Below, piece by piece: positions 17,204 through 25,420 of a stretch of 57,625 nucleotides of DNA. Position 1 is the first letter of the stretch, and each line of letters starts with the position of its first letter. Both the position numbers and the translations under genes were made by a program. The notes under the pieces are model-generated. The model was not told the origin of the DNA. It saw only the letters and a program-made list of their open reading frames with translations, and ran no database searches. This stretch comes from Dietzia cinnamea NBRC 102147 (GTDB lineage Bacteria > Actinomycetota > Actinomycetes > Mycobacteriales > Mycobacteriaceae), in contig NZ_BCSW01000019.1 in NCBI RefSeq assembly GCF_001571065.1, positions 1 to 57,625 of the forward strand. Reading direction: 5' to 3'.

Positions 17204-18813
17204 TGCCGGTCGTCACCGCGCCGGCGCCGCGCTACGACACGGTGGTGGTCGGGGGCGGCGCGGCCGGCTGCGTGCTGGCCGCCCGCCTCACCGAGGACCC
17301 CGACCGGCGGGTCCTGCTCATCGAGGCCGGACCGGACCACCGCGACCTGCGGGAGGTCCTCGACGCCGCCCACTGGGATGCGCTCATCGGCGGACGCCTC
17401 GACTACGGCTACCGGTCCCGGCCGACCGACCACGTCCTCGGCCGGTCCATCGCGATGCCCCGGGGCCGGGTGCTGGGCGGCTCGTCGTCGACCAACGCGA
17501 TGCTCTGGTACCGCGGCAACCGCGCCGACTACGACGCGTGGGCCGACGCCGGGGCGACCGGGTGGGGTTACGACGACCTGTTGCCCTACTTCCGCCGCTC
17601 GGAGGCCCGCCCCGGCGGCGACCCGGCGTACCGGGGGCTGGACGGCCCGATGCGGGTCGCGCCCCTGGCGCAGGTCCACCCCATCGCCCATGCCCTCGTC
17701 GACGCCGCGGCCGAGCGCGGCCTGCCGGTGCTGGACGACGCCAACGCGGAGTCCAACGAGGGCGCCGTCCACGCCGACTACAACGCGGTGACCGGCGAGG
17801 ACGGCGGCTTCGAGCGGTGGAGCACCGCCCGGGCCTACCTCGAACCGGCGCTGGACCGGCCCAACCTCGACGTGCTGGTGGACTCCCCCGTCCACGCGGT
17901 GCTGCTCGCCGGCACCCGCGCGACCGGGGTGCGGCACCTCCTCGGCCGGGGGACTCCCGGCGGAACCGATGGCCCTGGCCGCCCCGAGCCCGTCGAGACT
18001 CTCGCCGACCAGGTGGTCCTCGCGGCCGGCGCGCTGGACACCCCGCGCCTGCTGCAGCTCTCGGGCATCGGCGACCCCGGGCGCCTGGCCGCCGCAGGCA
18101 TCGAGGTGCGGCACCCGCTGAGCGGGGTCGGCGAGAACTTCCAGGACCACCCGCTGATCCTGGGCATGAACTTCCGGGCCCGCGCCGACCTGGGCCCGGT
18201 GGTCGGCAACGGCGGCGGCACCATGGTCAACTGGCGCAGCTCCCACGCCGAGCACGGGCCGGACCTGCACGCCGTGGTGGCGCACGGCTCGCGCGGCGAC
18301 GAGGCCCTCCACGCCGCCCACGACCTCACCGGCAACCGGGTGTTCGCCCTGGTGCCGGGGCTGTACCGCTCGCGCAGCGTGGGCTGGGTGCGGGTCCGCT
18401 CCGCCGACCCGACCGCCCCGGCGGACTTCCACCCCAACTACCTGGCCGACCCCACCGACCTGGCGGCGATGGTCGAGGCCGTGGACGCCGTCCAGGACCT
18501 CGTGGCCACCTCGGCGTACGCGGACCTGGCCGAGGGCCCCATCACCCCGGCGGCCGGCCTGGACACCGCGGCCAGGACCCGGTTCGTGCGCCAGAACATC
18601 GGGTCGTTCTTCCACTGCTCGGGCACCGCGCGGATCGGCACCGACGAGCTCGCCGTGGTGGACCCCGGGCTGCGGGTGCGGGGCCTGGACGGCCTGTGGG
18701 TCGCCGACGCCTCGGTGATGCCCTCCATCCCCACCTGCAACACGCAGGCGCCCACGGTGGCGATAGCCGAACGCGCCGCGGACCTGATCCGCGGCCAGAA
18801 TGGAGCACGATGA
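17203..18813 (+). CDS. GMC-family FAD oxidoreductase
   Basis: 536 residues. FAD-binding GGGAAGCVLAARL at residues 17-29, GMC signature around RGRVLGGSSSTNAMLWYRGN, active-site His in FFHCSGTARIG and C-terminal NTQAPTVAIAERAAD. Family members oxidise alcohols such as choline, sugars or polyols. Here the gene overlaps OHCU decarboxylase at its end (ATGA), the place where a urate oxidase often sits in urate operons. It is not a known urate oxidase family. It may make an aldehyde for the nearby dehydrogenase. Confidence 0.85.
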   Translation: MPVVTAPAPRYDTVVVGGGAAGCVLAARLTEDPDRRVLLIEAGPDHRDLREVLDAAHWDALIGGRLDYGYRSRPTDHVLGRSIAMPRGRVLGGSSSTNAMLWYRGNRADYDAWADAGATGWGYDDLLPYFRRSEARPGGDPAYRGLDGPMRVAPLAQVHPIAHALVDAAAERGLPVLDDANAESNEGAVHADYNAVTGEDGGFERWSTARAYLEPALDRPNLDVLVDSPVHAVLLAGTRATGVRHLLGRGTPGGTDGPGRPEPVETLADQVVLAAGALDTPRLLQLSGIGDPGRLAAAGIEVRHPLSGVGENFQDHPLILGMNFRARADLGPVVGNGGGTMVNWRSSHAEHGPDLHAVVAHGSRGDEALHAAHDLTGNRVFALVPGLYRSRSVGWVRVRSADPTAPADFHPNYLADPTDLAAMVEAVDAVQDLVATSAYADLAEGPITPAAGLDTAARTRFVRQNIGSFFHCSGTARIGTDELAVVDPGLRVRGLDGLWVADASVMPSIPTCNTQAPTVAIAERAADLIRGQNGAR

Positions 18814-19373
18814 TGACCACCTCCCCGTCTGACGACTCTCCCTCTGACCACTACGGTTCTGACGACTCCGCGCTCGCGCCGGGCCTGGGCGGGTTCAACT
18901 CCGCCGACGCCGCGCGGCTCACGCCGGTGCTGACCAACCTGTCCGGGTCGGCGGAGTGGGCCCGCGAGATCGTGGGCGCCCGCCCGTTCCCGACCGTCGA
19001 GGCGCTGCTCGCCGCCGCGCGCGGGGTCCTGGCCGGGCAGGACGACGACGAGGTGATCGCCGCGGTCCGGGCGCACCCGCCCATCGGGGCCCGGGGACCG
19101 GTGAGCGACGCGTCGGCCCGCGAACAGAGCGCCGCCGCCCGCGCGGACGCCGAGACCGCCCGCGTCCTGGCCGAGGGGCAGGCCCGCTACGCCGAGCACT
19201 TCGGCCGCGGCTTCCTGGTCTGCGCCACCGGCCTGTCCGCCGAGCAGGTCCTGGCCGAGATCGACCGCCGGCTGGCCCTGCCCCCGGAGCAGGATCTGGT
19301 GGAGACCCGCGAGCACCTGGCCCGCATCAACGCCCTGCGCCTGGGGCGCCTACTCGAGGAGGGGACCCTCTGA
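18810..19373 (+). CDS. OHCU decarboxylase (2-oxo-4-hydroxy-4-carboxy-5-ureidoimidazoline)
   Basis: 187 residues, third step of urate breakdown, giving S-allantoin. A Ser/Asp-rich N-terminal extension of about 25 residues precedes the domain. Family motifs: AHPPIGARG near 90-98 and YAEHFGRGFLVCATGLSAEQVL near 130-150, with the conserved His and Glu of the active site visible (AHPPIG; EQSAAA). The ATG overlaps the GMC stop, and the stop overlaps HIU hydrolase (TGATG). Confidence 0.9.
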   Translation: MMTTSPSDDSPSDHYGSDDSALAPGLGGFNSADAARLTPVLTNLSGSAEWAREIVGARPFPTVEALLAAARGVLAGQDDDEVIAAVRAHPPIGARGPVSDASAREQSAAARADAETARVLAEGQARYAEHFGRGFLVCATGLSAEQVLAEIDRRLALPPEQDLVETREHLARINALRLGRLLEEGTL

Positions 19374-19717
19374 TGTCCATCAGCACGCACGTCCTGGACA
19401 CCGCCACCGGCACGCCCGCCGTGGGGCTGGCGTACTCGCTGGTCCGGGCCGATCCCTGCAGCTGCGATGGATCCGGGGCCGTCCTGGCCGCCGGAGTGAC
19501 CGACGACGACGGCCGCGGCCCGGACCTGTCCGGCGTCGCCGTCCCCGCCGGGATCTACCGGATGACCTTCGACACCGGCGGCTACCAGCGCACCCGCGGC
19601 GTCGACGGCTTCTACCCCGAGGCCGTGGTGTGCTTCGAGGTCACCGACCCCGCCGCCCACCACCACGTCCCGCTGATCCTGTCCCCGTTCGGCTACAGCA
19701 CCTACCGCGGGTCCTGA
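19373..19717 (+). CDS. 5-Hydroxyisourate hydrolase (transthyretin-like)
   Basis: 114 residues, normal length. Starts MSISTHVLDTATGTPA with the His of the active site, contains HHHVPLILSPFGYSTYRGS. The C-terminal Y-R-G-S is diagnostic for HIU hydrolases against transthyretin. It turns 5-hydroxyisourate into OHCU for the preceding gene. A short Cys pair (DPCSCDGSG) is unusual. The last 16 bases overlap the convergent gene at 19702. Confidence 0.93.
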   Translation: MSISTHVLDTATGTPAVGLAYSLVRADPCSCDGSGAVLAAGVTDDDGRGPDLSGVAVPAGIYRMTFDTGGYQRTRGVDGFYPEAVVCFEVTDPAAHHHVPLILSPFGYSTYRGS

Positions 19718-20301
19718 CCCCACGGCGTGGGCTGGCCAGCTCTCCCCGCAAGCCTGGCCGATATGGACTGGATGCGGGCGCGCAGGAGTCGCTGGAGCAG
19801 CACCGGGTACACGTGCACTACCAGTCCGAGCGCGATCAGCCACGCCGCGCCGTACCATGCCCCTGTCGAGAGCACGCCCACGGCCAATGCCACAGTGGCG
19901 ACGATGCAGAGACCGTGGCCGACTTCGGAGCGCCGCGTGTGCTGATCGAGCCCGTGGAGGCCCTCTCTCGTGCCGCTGAACCCGCGTTCCTTCTCCACGA
20001 CCCGGTTCCATCCGGTCACGTCGAGCAGCGTCCCGAACAGCCGGACCCCGAGTGCGGGGTAGAGCCGCGACTCCCAGGGCCGGACCCGGAGCCAAGCCAG
20101 ATCCGGAATCCGTACCCGGGGGCTGATGATGGACGACACCCACGCCATGAGAACGAAATGGGTGACCAGGGCGAAGGAGAACCCCGCAGGGCCGATGAAC
20201 AACCACGCCGCCGCGATAGCGCCTGCGGCGAGTGCCGTCGCCGCCAACGCCGACGCCGACGCGACCGGCATGACGCGCGCTGAGTCGAGGCGTGGAGGCA
20301 C
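19702..20301 (-). CDS. Membrane protein, CrtO-like acyltransferase family (probable)
   Basis: 199 residues with about four hydrophobic segments. A soluble stretch, NRVVEKERGFSGTREGL then LDQHTRRSEVGH, resembles glycosyl-4,4'-diaponeurosporenoate acyltransferase (CrtO) family proteins, many of which have unknown roles. Converges on and slightly overlaps HIU hydrolase. No link to nitrogen metabolism is evident. Start codon uncertain. Confidence 0.55.
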   Translation of the reverse strand: MPPRLDSARVMPVASASALAATALAAGAIAAAWLFIGPAGFSFALVTHFVLMAWVSSIISPRVRIPDLAWLRVRPWESRLYPALGVRLFGTLLDVTGWNRVVEKERGFSGTREGLHGLDQHTRRSEVGHGLCIVATVALAVGVLSTGAWYGAAWLIALGLVVHVYPVLLQRLLRARIQSISARLAGRAGQPTPWGQDPR

Positions 20302-20332
20302 ACGCCAAGGCTAAGCGACCTGCTCCCGGCCC

Positions 20333-20379
20333 GTGACCTGCGGTGCCCTGCGGGGCACGTGCAGGGCACCCCAGGTCAG
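20333..20379. repeat. 47-nt hairpin repeat, copy 3
   Basis: Arms GTGACCTGCGGTGCCCTG and CAGGGCACCCCAGGTCAG, 11-nt loop, two mismatches. Lies between two minus-strand genes at 19702 and 20404, at the 3' end of the long minus-strand operon. Confidence 0.8.
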
Positions 20380-20403
20380 GGCATTTCGGACAAGCCCGGT
20401 CAC

Positions 20404-21783
20404 CTACCGGCCGATCCCCCTGGCGCGACACTGCCCGCGCAGCTCGGCGGCCATGTCCTGCTCGTCCGCGGTGACCAGTTCGTAGTCCCGCACCACCACC
20501 CTGCCGCCCACCACCACGTGTCGCGGCCGCCGGCCGGGCGAGGCCCACAGCAGGCCGCGCACCGGATCGGCCACCCCGGCGTCGGCGACACCGGAGACGT
20601 CCCACACGGCGAAGTCGGCCGCGCAGCCCGGGTCGAGGCGCCCGAGTTCGGGACGTCCGAGCCCGTCGGCGGACCCGGCGGTGGCCATGGTGAGCACCTC
20701 GAGCGCGTCGAGGGGTCGGCCGACCAGCGGCGCGACCTGCATGGCCAGCCGGGCGTCGGCCATCAGGTGCCCGGCGTCGTTGCTGCCGCCGCCGGAGGTG
20801 CCCAGGCCGACGGGCACGCCCGCGTCCAGCAGACCGGCGACGGGGGCGATCCCCCAACCCATGGGCAGATCGCAGGCCGGGGCGTGGGTGGCGGTCACCC
20901 CGGCGCGGGCCAGCGCGACGATCTCCTCGGGCGTGACGTCGCACAGGTGCGCCAGGGTGACATCCGGTTCGAGCCAGCCCCACTCCTCGAGGAGCTCGAT
21001 CGGGCGGCGGCCGTACTCCCGCTCGGCGCGCTCCACGTCCACCTGCTCGTTGGACTGGGTGCGCCGCCGCAGCCCGTGCCGCGCCGCGACCTCCCGCAAC
21101 ACGGCGAAGGTCCCCGGACCGTCGGCGTGCACCCCGGAGGGGCCCACGGCGAGCTGGCGCAACCCGTCGGCGCTCACACCGCCGGCAGCGTCAGGCAGGT
21201 GCGCGGCGAGGATCGCGGTGACGGACGCGGCGGCCGCGTCGGGGTCGCCGCCGGCGGTGCCGCGGACAAAGGCCAGCCGGGCGCCGAGCGAGCCGGCCGC
21301 GTCATAGGCGGCTCCCGCCAGATCCACCGGGTCCTGTCCCGCGGGCCAGGTGAGGTGGTGGTCGCCGACGGTGGTGACGCCGCACAGCAGCGACTCCGCC
21401 ATCGCCACCCGGGCGGCGGCGGACACCAGCTCGGGATCCACCGCCGCGCCCACGTAGGCAGCGCGCATCCGTCCGAGCCACTCGGCCATCGTCACGCCCC
21501 GCGTCCCGGGCAGGGTCCGGAAGGCGCTCTGCAGCAGGTGGTGATGAGCGTTGACCAGGCCGGGGGTGACGATCCCGCCCCGGGCGTCCAGGGTCACGGT
21601 GGGGCTCGCCGCCGGGCCCGCCGCCGCGTTCGCCGCCGACGCGGTGCCGGCCTCCTCCACCACTCGGCCGTCCACGCAGGTCAGCGAGGTAGTCGACCTC
21701 GCCGCCGACCCGTCCGACCCGGTCTCCCACCCGCGCGACCACACGCCCGACGCACCGGTCAGGCGCAGCACCCGCGCGGTCAC
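20404..21783 (-). CDS. Amidohydrolase-like protein with altered metal site
   Basis: 459 residues, clearly related to the 8-oxoguanine deaminase-type protein at 25417. The first His motif NAHHH (79-82) and LAHL (277-280) remain. The usual H-T-H of the third ligand is R-T-Q (241-243), and the metal-binding Asp of GTDG is Ser330 in GTSGGGSND. Some TRZ/ATZ hydrolases tolerate loss of the Asp, but loss of both suggests a changed reaction or an inactive paralog. GTG start overlaps the XDH stop. Last gene of the large operon. Confidence 0.75.
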   Translation of the reverse strand: MTARVLRLTGASGVWSRGWETGSDGSAARSTTSLTCVDGRVVEEAGTASAANAAAGPAASPTVTLDARGGIVTPGLVNAHHHLLQSAFRTLPGTRGVTMAEWLGRMRAAYVGAAVDPELVSAAARVAMAESLLCGVTTVGDHHLTWPAGQDPVDLAGAAYDAAGSLGARLAFVRGTAGGDPDAAAASVTAILAAHLPDAAGGVSADGLRQLAVGPSGVHADGPGTFAVLREVAARHGLRRRTQSNEQVDVERAEREYGRRPIELLEEWGWLEPDVTLAHLCDVTPEEIVALARAGVTATHAPACDLPMGWGIAPVAGLLDAGVPVGLGTSGGGSNDAGHLMADARLAMQVAPLVGRPLDALEVLTMATAGSADGLGRPELGRLDPGCAADFAVWDVSGVADAGVADPVRGLLWASPGRRPRHVVVGGRVVVRDYELVTADEQDMAAELRGQCRARGIGR

Positions 21784-24575
21784 CGCCGGACCCCCGCGGC
21801 AGCCGGGGCCGACAGGTCCGATCCCGGCCCGGCCTCCCCGGGGTCGACCCCCACTGCGTCAGCAGCCGCCTCGGCCGCACCGCCCGTAGCACCGCCCGTA
21901 GCACCGCCCATGGCACCCCCCGAAGCACCGTCCAGCGCACCGCCCGCGTCGGCGTCCGGCGCGAAGCTCCGCAACCACACCCGGTCCGGCGTGAGCGGGA
22001 TGGACTCCTGGCGCACCCCCGTCGCGCGGGCCACCGCGATCCCCACCGCCGCCGCGACCGGACAGTACGGCGCCTCGGACATGGACTTGGCCCCCAGCAC
22101 GCCCTGGGACTCCACGGTGTCGGCAAAGAAGACCTCCGTGCGCGGGACGTCGCCCAGGCGCGGCGGGTGATAGTGGCGGAAGGTCGCGTTGGTGACGGCG
22201 CCGTCGTCGTCGAGCAGCATCTGCTCGTACAGCGCCGCGCCGAACGCCTGCGCCACCCCGCCCTCGATCTGGCCGCGCAACTGCTGCGGGTTGAGCACCC
22301 GCCCCGCGTCCACCGCGTGGACGCTCTGCAGCACCCGCACCGTCCCGGTGTCGGGGCACACCGCCGCGCGCACGCCCTGCACGGTGAACGCGGCCTGCCG
22401 GGCCATCCCGTCGGTGGAGCCCTCCGCGGACACCGGCAGCGTCGCGCCGGCGGCGAGCAGCGCGGCGACCCGGGAGGCGGCGCGGTGCAAAGCCCGGCCG
22501 CCGACCACCGTGCCGGCCGAGCCGAACGCGCCCGTGTCATGGGCGAGCAGGCTCGTGTCGGAGGCGTGCAGCACCACCTTCTCCGACGGCACGCCCAGCA
22601 CCTCGGCGACGATCTGCGTGTGCACGGTCGCGGTGCCGTTGCCGAACTCCGCGGTGCCCACGTAGGCGTGGACGGTGCCGTCGGCGTCCACCTCCACGCG
22701 CGCGGACCCATGGTGGCCCCCGGGCGGGGTGGTGGCGATCATGGTCATCGCGACCCCGCGGCCCTCGAGCCAGCCGGCGGGCGAGGGCTCGCCGCGGCCC
22801 GAGGCGAGGGCCTGCTCGACGTGGTCCAGGCACTGGTCGAGGCCGTAGGAGGAGAGCGTCAGCTCGTCGTCCACGCCCGCAGCGCTGACCAGCGGGTCGC
22901 CGGGCCGGATGACGTTGCGCCGCCGCAGCTCGACCGGGTCCAGGCCCGCCTTGTCGGCGAGCTCGTCCAGGGCCGCCTCCAGGGCGAACCCCACCTCCCC
23001 CAGTCCGTATCCGCGGAACGCGCCCGAGGGCACGGTGGAGGTGTAGACGGTCTCGGCGTCGACCCGCTTGGCCGGGCTGCGGTACAGCTCCATCGACTCG
23101 GTGATCGAGTGGAACATCACGCCCGCCGAGTGCCCGCCGTACGCCCCCGCGTCGGAGAGCACGTCCAGGGCCAGGGCGGTGAGCCGGCCGTCGTCGTCAC
23201 ACGCCGCCGTGACCGACACCCGGAACGGGTGGCGCACGGTCGCCGAGGTGAACTGCTCCTCGCGGCTGAGCTCCCACGCCACGTCCCGGCCGGTGCGCAG
23301 CGCGGCGAGCACAGCCAGGTCCTCCACGATCATCTCCTGCTTACCGCCGAACCCGCCGCCGACGCGGGCGGCGTGCACCCGCACGGCATCCCGGTCCAGG
23401 CCGAACACGTGGGCGATCTCGTCGCGCACCAGGAACGGCACCTGGGTGGACGAGCGCACGTCCAGGCTCCCGCCCCCGTCGCTCCCGCCCCCGCCGGGCC
23501 CGCCGTCGACGTGCCGGACGACCACCGAGTGCGTCTCCAGGTGCGCGTGCTGCACGCGCGCGGTCCGCCACGTACCCCGGACGACGTGGGCGGCCGCGGC
23601 CACCCCGCCGGCCACGTCCCCCACCTCGCCGTGGAAGTCGGCCACGAGGTTGCGGGACGGGTCGGCGATCCGCGCGGCGGGGGCGGCGTCGCCGTGCAGC
23701 AGCGGGGCGCCGGGGGCGCGGGCGACCTCCGGGTCGAACACCGGCTCCAGGACCTCGTAGGTCACGTCGATCTCCAGGCACGCGCGCCGGGCCAGGGCGG
23801 CCGTCTCGGCCACCACCGCCGCGACGCGCTGGCCGCGGTACCGGAGCACCCGGTCCAGCACGCGGGTGTCGTCGGGATCGTCCTCGCGGTTCTGGTGACG
23901 GGCGGCGGAGAACGCGCGCCCGGGGTCGTCGTGGTGGGTGAGGACGGCCACGACGCCGTCCATCGCCAGCGCCCGGCTCGCGTCGATCGAGACGATGCGC
24001 GCGTGGGCGTGCGGCGAGCCCAGCACCGCCAGGTGGGCGCACCCGGTGAGGTCGGTGTCGAGGGTGTAGGGCTCGCGGCCCCGCACCACCCGGTCCGAGG
24101 CCGGGGCCGCGACCGGGTCGCCGATCCGCCCCGACCGGCGCGTGCACACCGTCCCGTCGATCGCGTCCGAGATCGCCCGATACCCGGTGCAGCGGCACAG
24201 GTTGCCCTTCATGGCCGCGGCCCGGGAGGCCGGGGCGCCGTCGCGCGCGCACGGGGCCCGGTCCAGGCCGGTGACGGTGGTGACCATGCCGGGGGTGCAG
24301 AAGCCGCACTGGAACCCGCCCGCCGCGGCGAACGCCTCGGGCACCGCGTCCGGCACGCCGGACGCGGTACGGATCTCGGCGCCCTCCGCCCGGTGCGCGG
24401 GCACCACGCAGGAATGGGTGGGCACGCCGTCGAGCAGCACCGTGCACGCCCCGCAGTCCCCGGTGTCGCAGCCCTTCTTGACCGCGTGCACCCCGAACTC
24501 GCGCAACAGGGTCCGCAGGCACTGCCCCGGGCGCGGCTCGAGCCGGGTGTCCGTGCCGTCGATCACGACTCTCAT
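21780..24575 (-). CDS. Xanthine dehydrogenase-type enzyme: 2Fe-2S and molybdenum subunits fused
   Basis: 931 residues. Residues 1-150 form the iron-sulfur subunit (CDTGDCGACTVLLDG, CGFCTPGM, CRCTGY). The rest is the molybdopterin subunit (VGGGFGGKQE, PSGAFRGYG, GAKSMSEAPYCP with the active-site Glu). The FAD subunit is separate, immediately upstream. In most systems the small subunit is its own gene. Probably oxidises hypoxanthine/xanthine at the ring. The C-terminus has a low-complexity G-G-A-T tail from a 12-bp repeat. Start ATG overlaps the FAD subunit stop. Substrate by context. Confidence 0.88.
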   Translation of the reverse strand: MRVVIDGTDTRLEPRPGQCLRTLLREFGVHAVKKGCDTGDCGACTVLLDGVPTHSCVVPAHRAEGAEIRTASGVPDAVPEAFAAAGGFQCGFCTPGMVTTVTGLDRAPCARDGAPASRAAAMKGNLCRCTGYRAISDAIDGTVCTRRSGRIGDPVAAPASDRVVRGREPYTLDTDLTGCAHLAVLGSPHAHARIVSIDASRALAMDGVVAVLTHHDDPGRAFSAARHQNREDDPDDTRVLDRVLRYRGQRVAAVVAETAALARRACLEIDVTYEVLEPVFDPEVARAPGAPLLHGDAAPAARIADPSRNLVADFHGEVGDVAGGVAAAAHVVRGTWRTARVQHAHLETHSVVVRHVDGGPGGGGSDGGGSLDVRSSTQVPFLVRDEIAHVFGLDRDAVRVHAARVGGGFGGKQEMIVEDLAVLAALRTGRDVAWELSREEQFTSATVRHPFRVSVTAACDDDGRLTALALDVLSDAGAYGGHSAGVMFHSITESMELYRSPAKRVDAETVYTSTVPSGAFRGYGLGEVGFALEAALDELADKAGLDPVELRRRNVIRPGDPLVSAAGVDDELTLSSYGLDQCLDHVEQALASGRGEPSPAGWLEGRGVAMTMIATTPPGGHHGSARVEVDADGTVHAYVGTAEFGNGTATVHTQIVAEVLGVPSEKVVLHASDTSLLAHDTGAFGSAGTVVGGRALHRAASRVAALLAAGATLPVSAEGSTDGMARQAAFTVQGVRAAVCPDTGTVRVLQSVHAVDAGRVLNPQQLRGQIEGGVAQAFGAALYEQMLLDDDGAVTNATFRHYHPPRLGDVPRTEVFFADTVESQGVLGAKSMSEAPYCPVAAAVGIAVARATGVRQESIPLTPDRVWLRSFAPDADAGGALDGASGGAMGGATGGATGGAAEAAADAVGVDPGEAGPGSDLSAPAAAGVRR
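21877..21912. repeat. 12-bp tandem repeat in the XDH C-terminal tail
   Basis: Two exact and one near copy of GCACCGCCCGTA encode a Gly/Ala/Thr-rich tail beyond the folded part of the enzyme. Length is likely variable. Confidence 0.7.
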
Positions 24576-25420
24576 CGCGTCTCCTCTCCTCGGGTGGCGG
24601 CCAGGGTGGTGGCCAGTTCCGCGGTGACCGCCGCCGCTGCCAGCCCGGCCACGTGCCGACGCCAGCGCGGGTCGCCCTGCGGGTCCGAGTACCAGTGCGG
24701 CAGGGCGCGCACCGCCTCCGTGGCCTCGGCCGGCGACGGCGGAACTGCCCAGGTGAGCACCTCGGGCGCGGGCACGGCCGCCGTGACGACCAGCGTGCAG
24801 CGGCCACCCGGGTCCAGTCGCCCGGTGACCAGCGACGCCGAGCGCCCGCTGGGCACGAGCGAGTTCCGGCGCACCGCGTACCGGGCCGTCAGGCTCGACG
24901 CGGGGATCCGCAGCGCCCGCAGCACCTCGCCGGGCGCCAACACCGTGGTCCCCGGCCCGTTGACGAGGCCCGCCGCCGGGACCGTGCGGGTGTCGCCGTT
25001 AGGGGTCCAGATCTCGGCGACCGCGCCGAGCGTGCACGCCGCTGCGGTGCCGGCGCCGGCGGGCAGCGCCGCGCACAGGTTGCCGCCCCAGGTGCCGCGC
25101 GACCAGATCTTCCACGAGGCCAGCAGGCACGAGAACGTGTCGTGCAGGAACGGCCGGATCGGCGCGGTGAGCGGGTGGTCGAGCACCGTGCGCAGCGAGG
25201 CCGTGGCGGCGGCCCTGAGGTCCCCATCGGGCAGGACCTCCAGGTCCTGCCACCCCAGGTCGACCAGGTCCACCAGCCCGGCGAGGTGTTCGTGCCGTTC
25301 GCCGTGCAGTGCGGTACCCCCGGCCAGCGGCATCGCCCCAGCCAGCAGGGCGGCGTGCACGTCAGCGCGCTCCCGCGGCCGATGCAGGTCGGTGACCGTC
25401 ACCAGGTCCACCGCCCTCAC
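24572..25420 (-). CDS. Xanthine dehydrogenase-type FAD subunit
   Basis: 282 residues, FAD-binding domain of molybdenum hydroxylases: PLAGGTAL near 30-37 and TWGGNLCAALPAG near 107-119 match the two FAD loops. Begins at a GTG overlapping the upstream amidohydrolase stop and ends in the start of the fused 2Fe-2S/Mo chain. With that chain it forms a complete XDH. The maturation factor is encoded 27 kb away at 51153. Confidence 0.85.
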   Translation of the reverse strand: MRAVDLVTVTDLHRPRERADVHAALLAGAMPLAGGTALHGERHEHLAGLVDLVDLGWQDLEVLPDGDLRAAATASLRTVLDHPLTAPIRPFLHDTFSCLLASWKIWSRGTWGGNLCAALPAGAGTAAACTLGAVAEIWTPNGDTRTVPAAGLVNGPGTTVLAPGEVLRALRIPASSLTARYAVRRNSLVPSGRSASLVTGRLDPGGRCTLVVTAAVPAPEVLTWAVPPSPAEATEAVRALPHWYSDPQGDPRWRRHVAGLAAAAVTAELATTLAATRGEETR

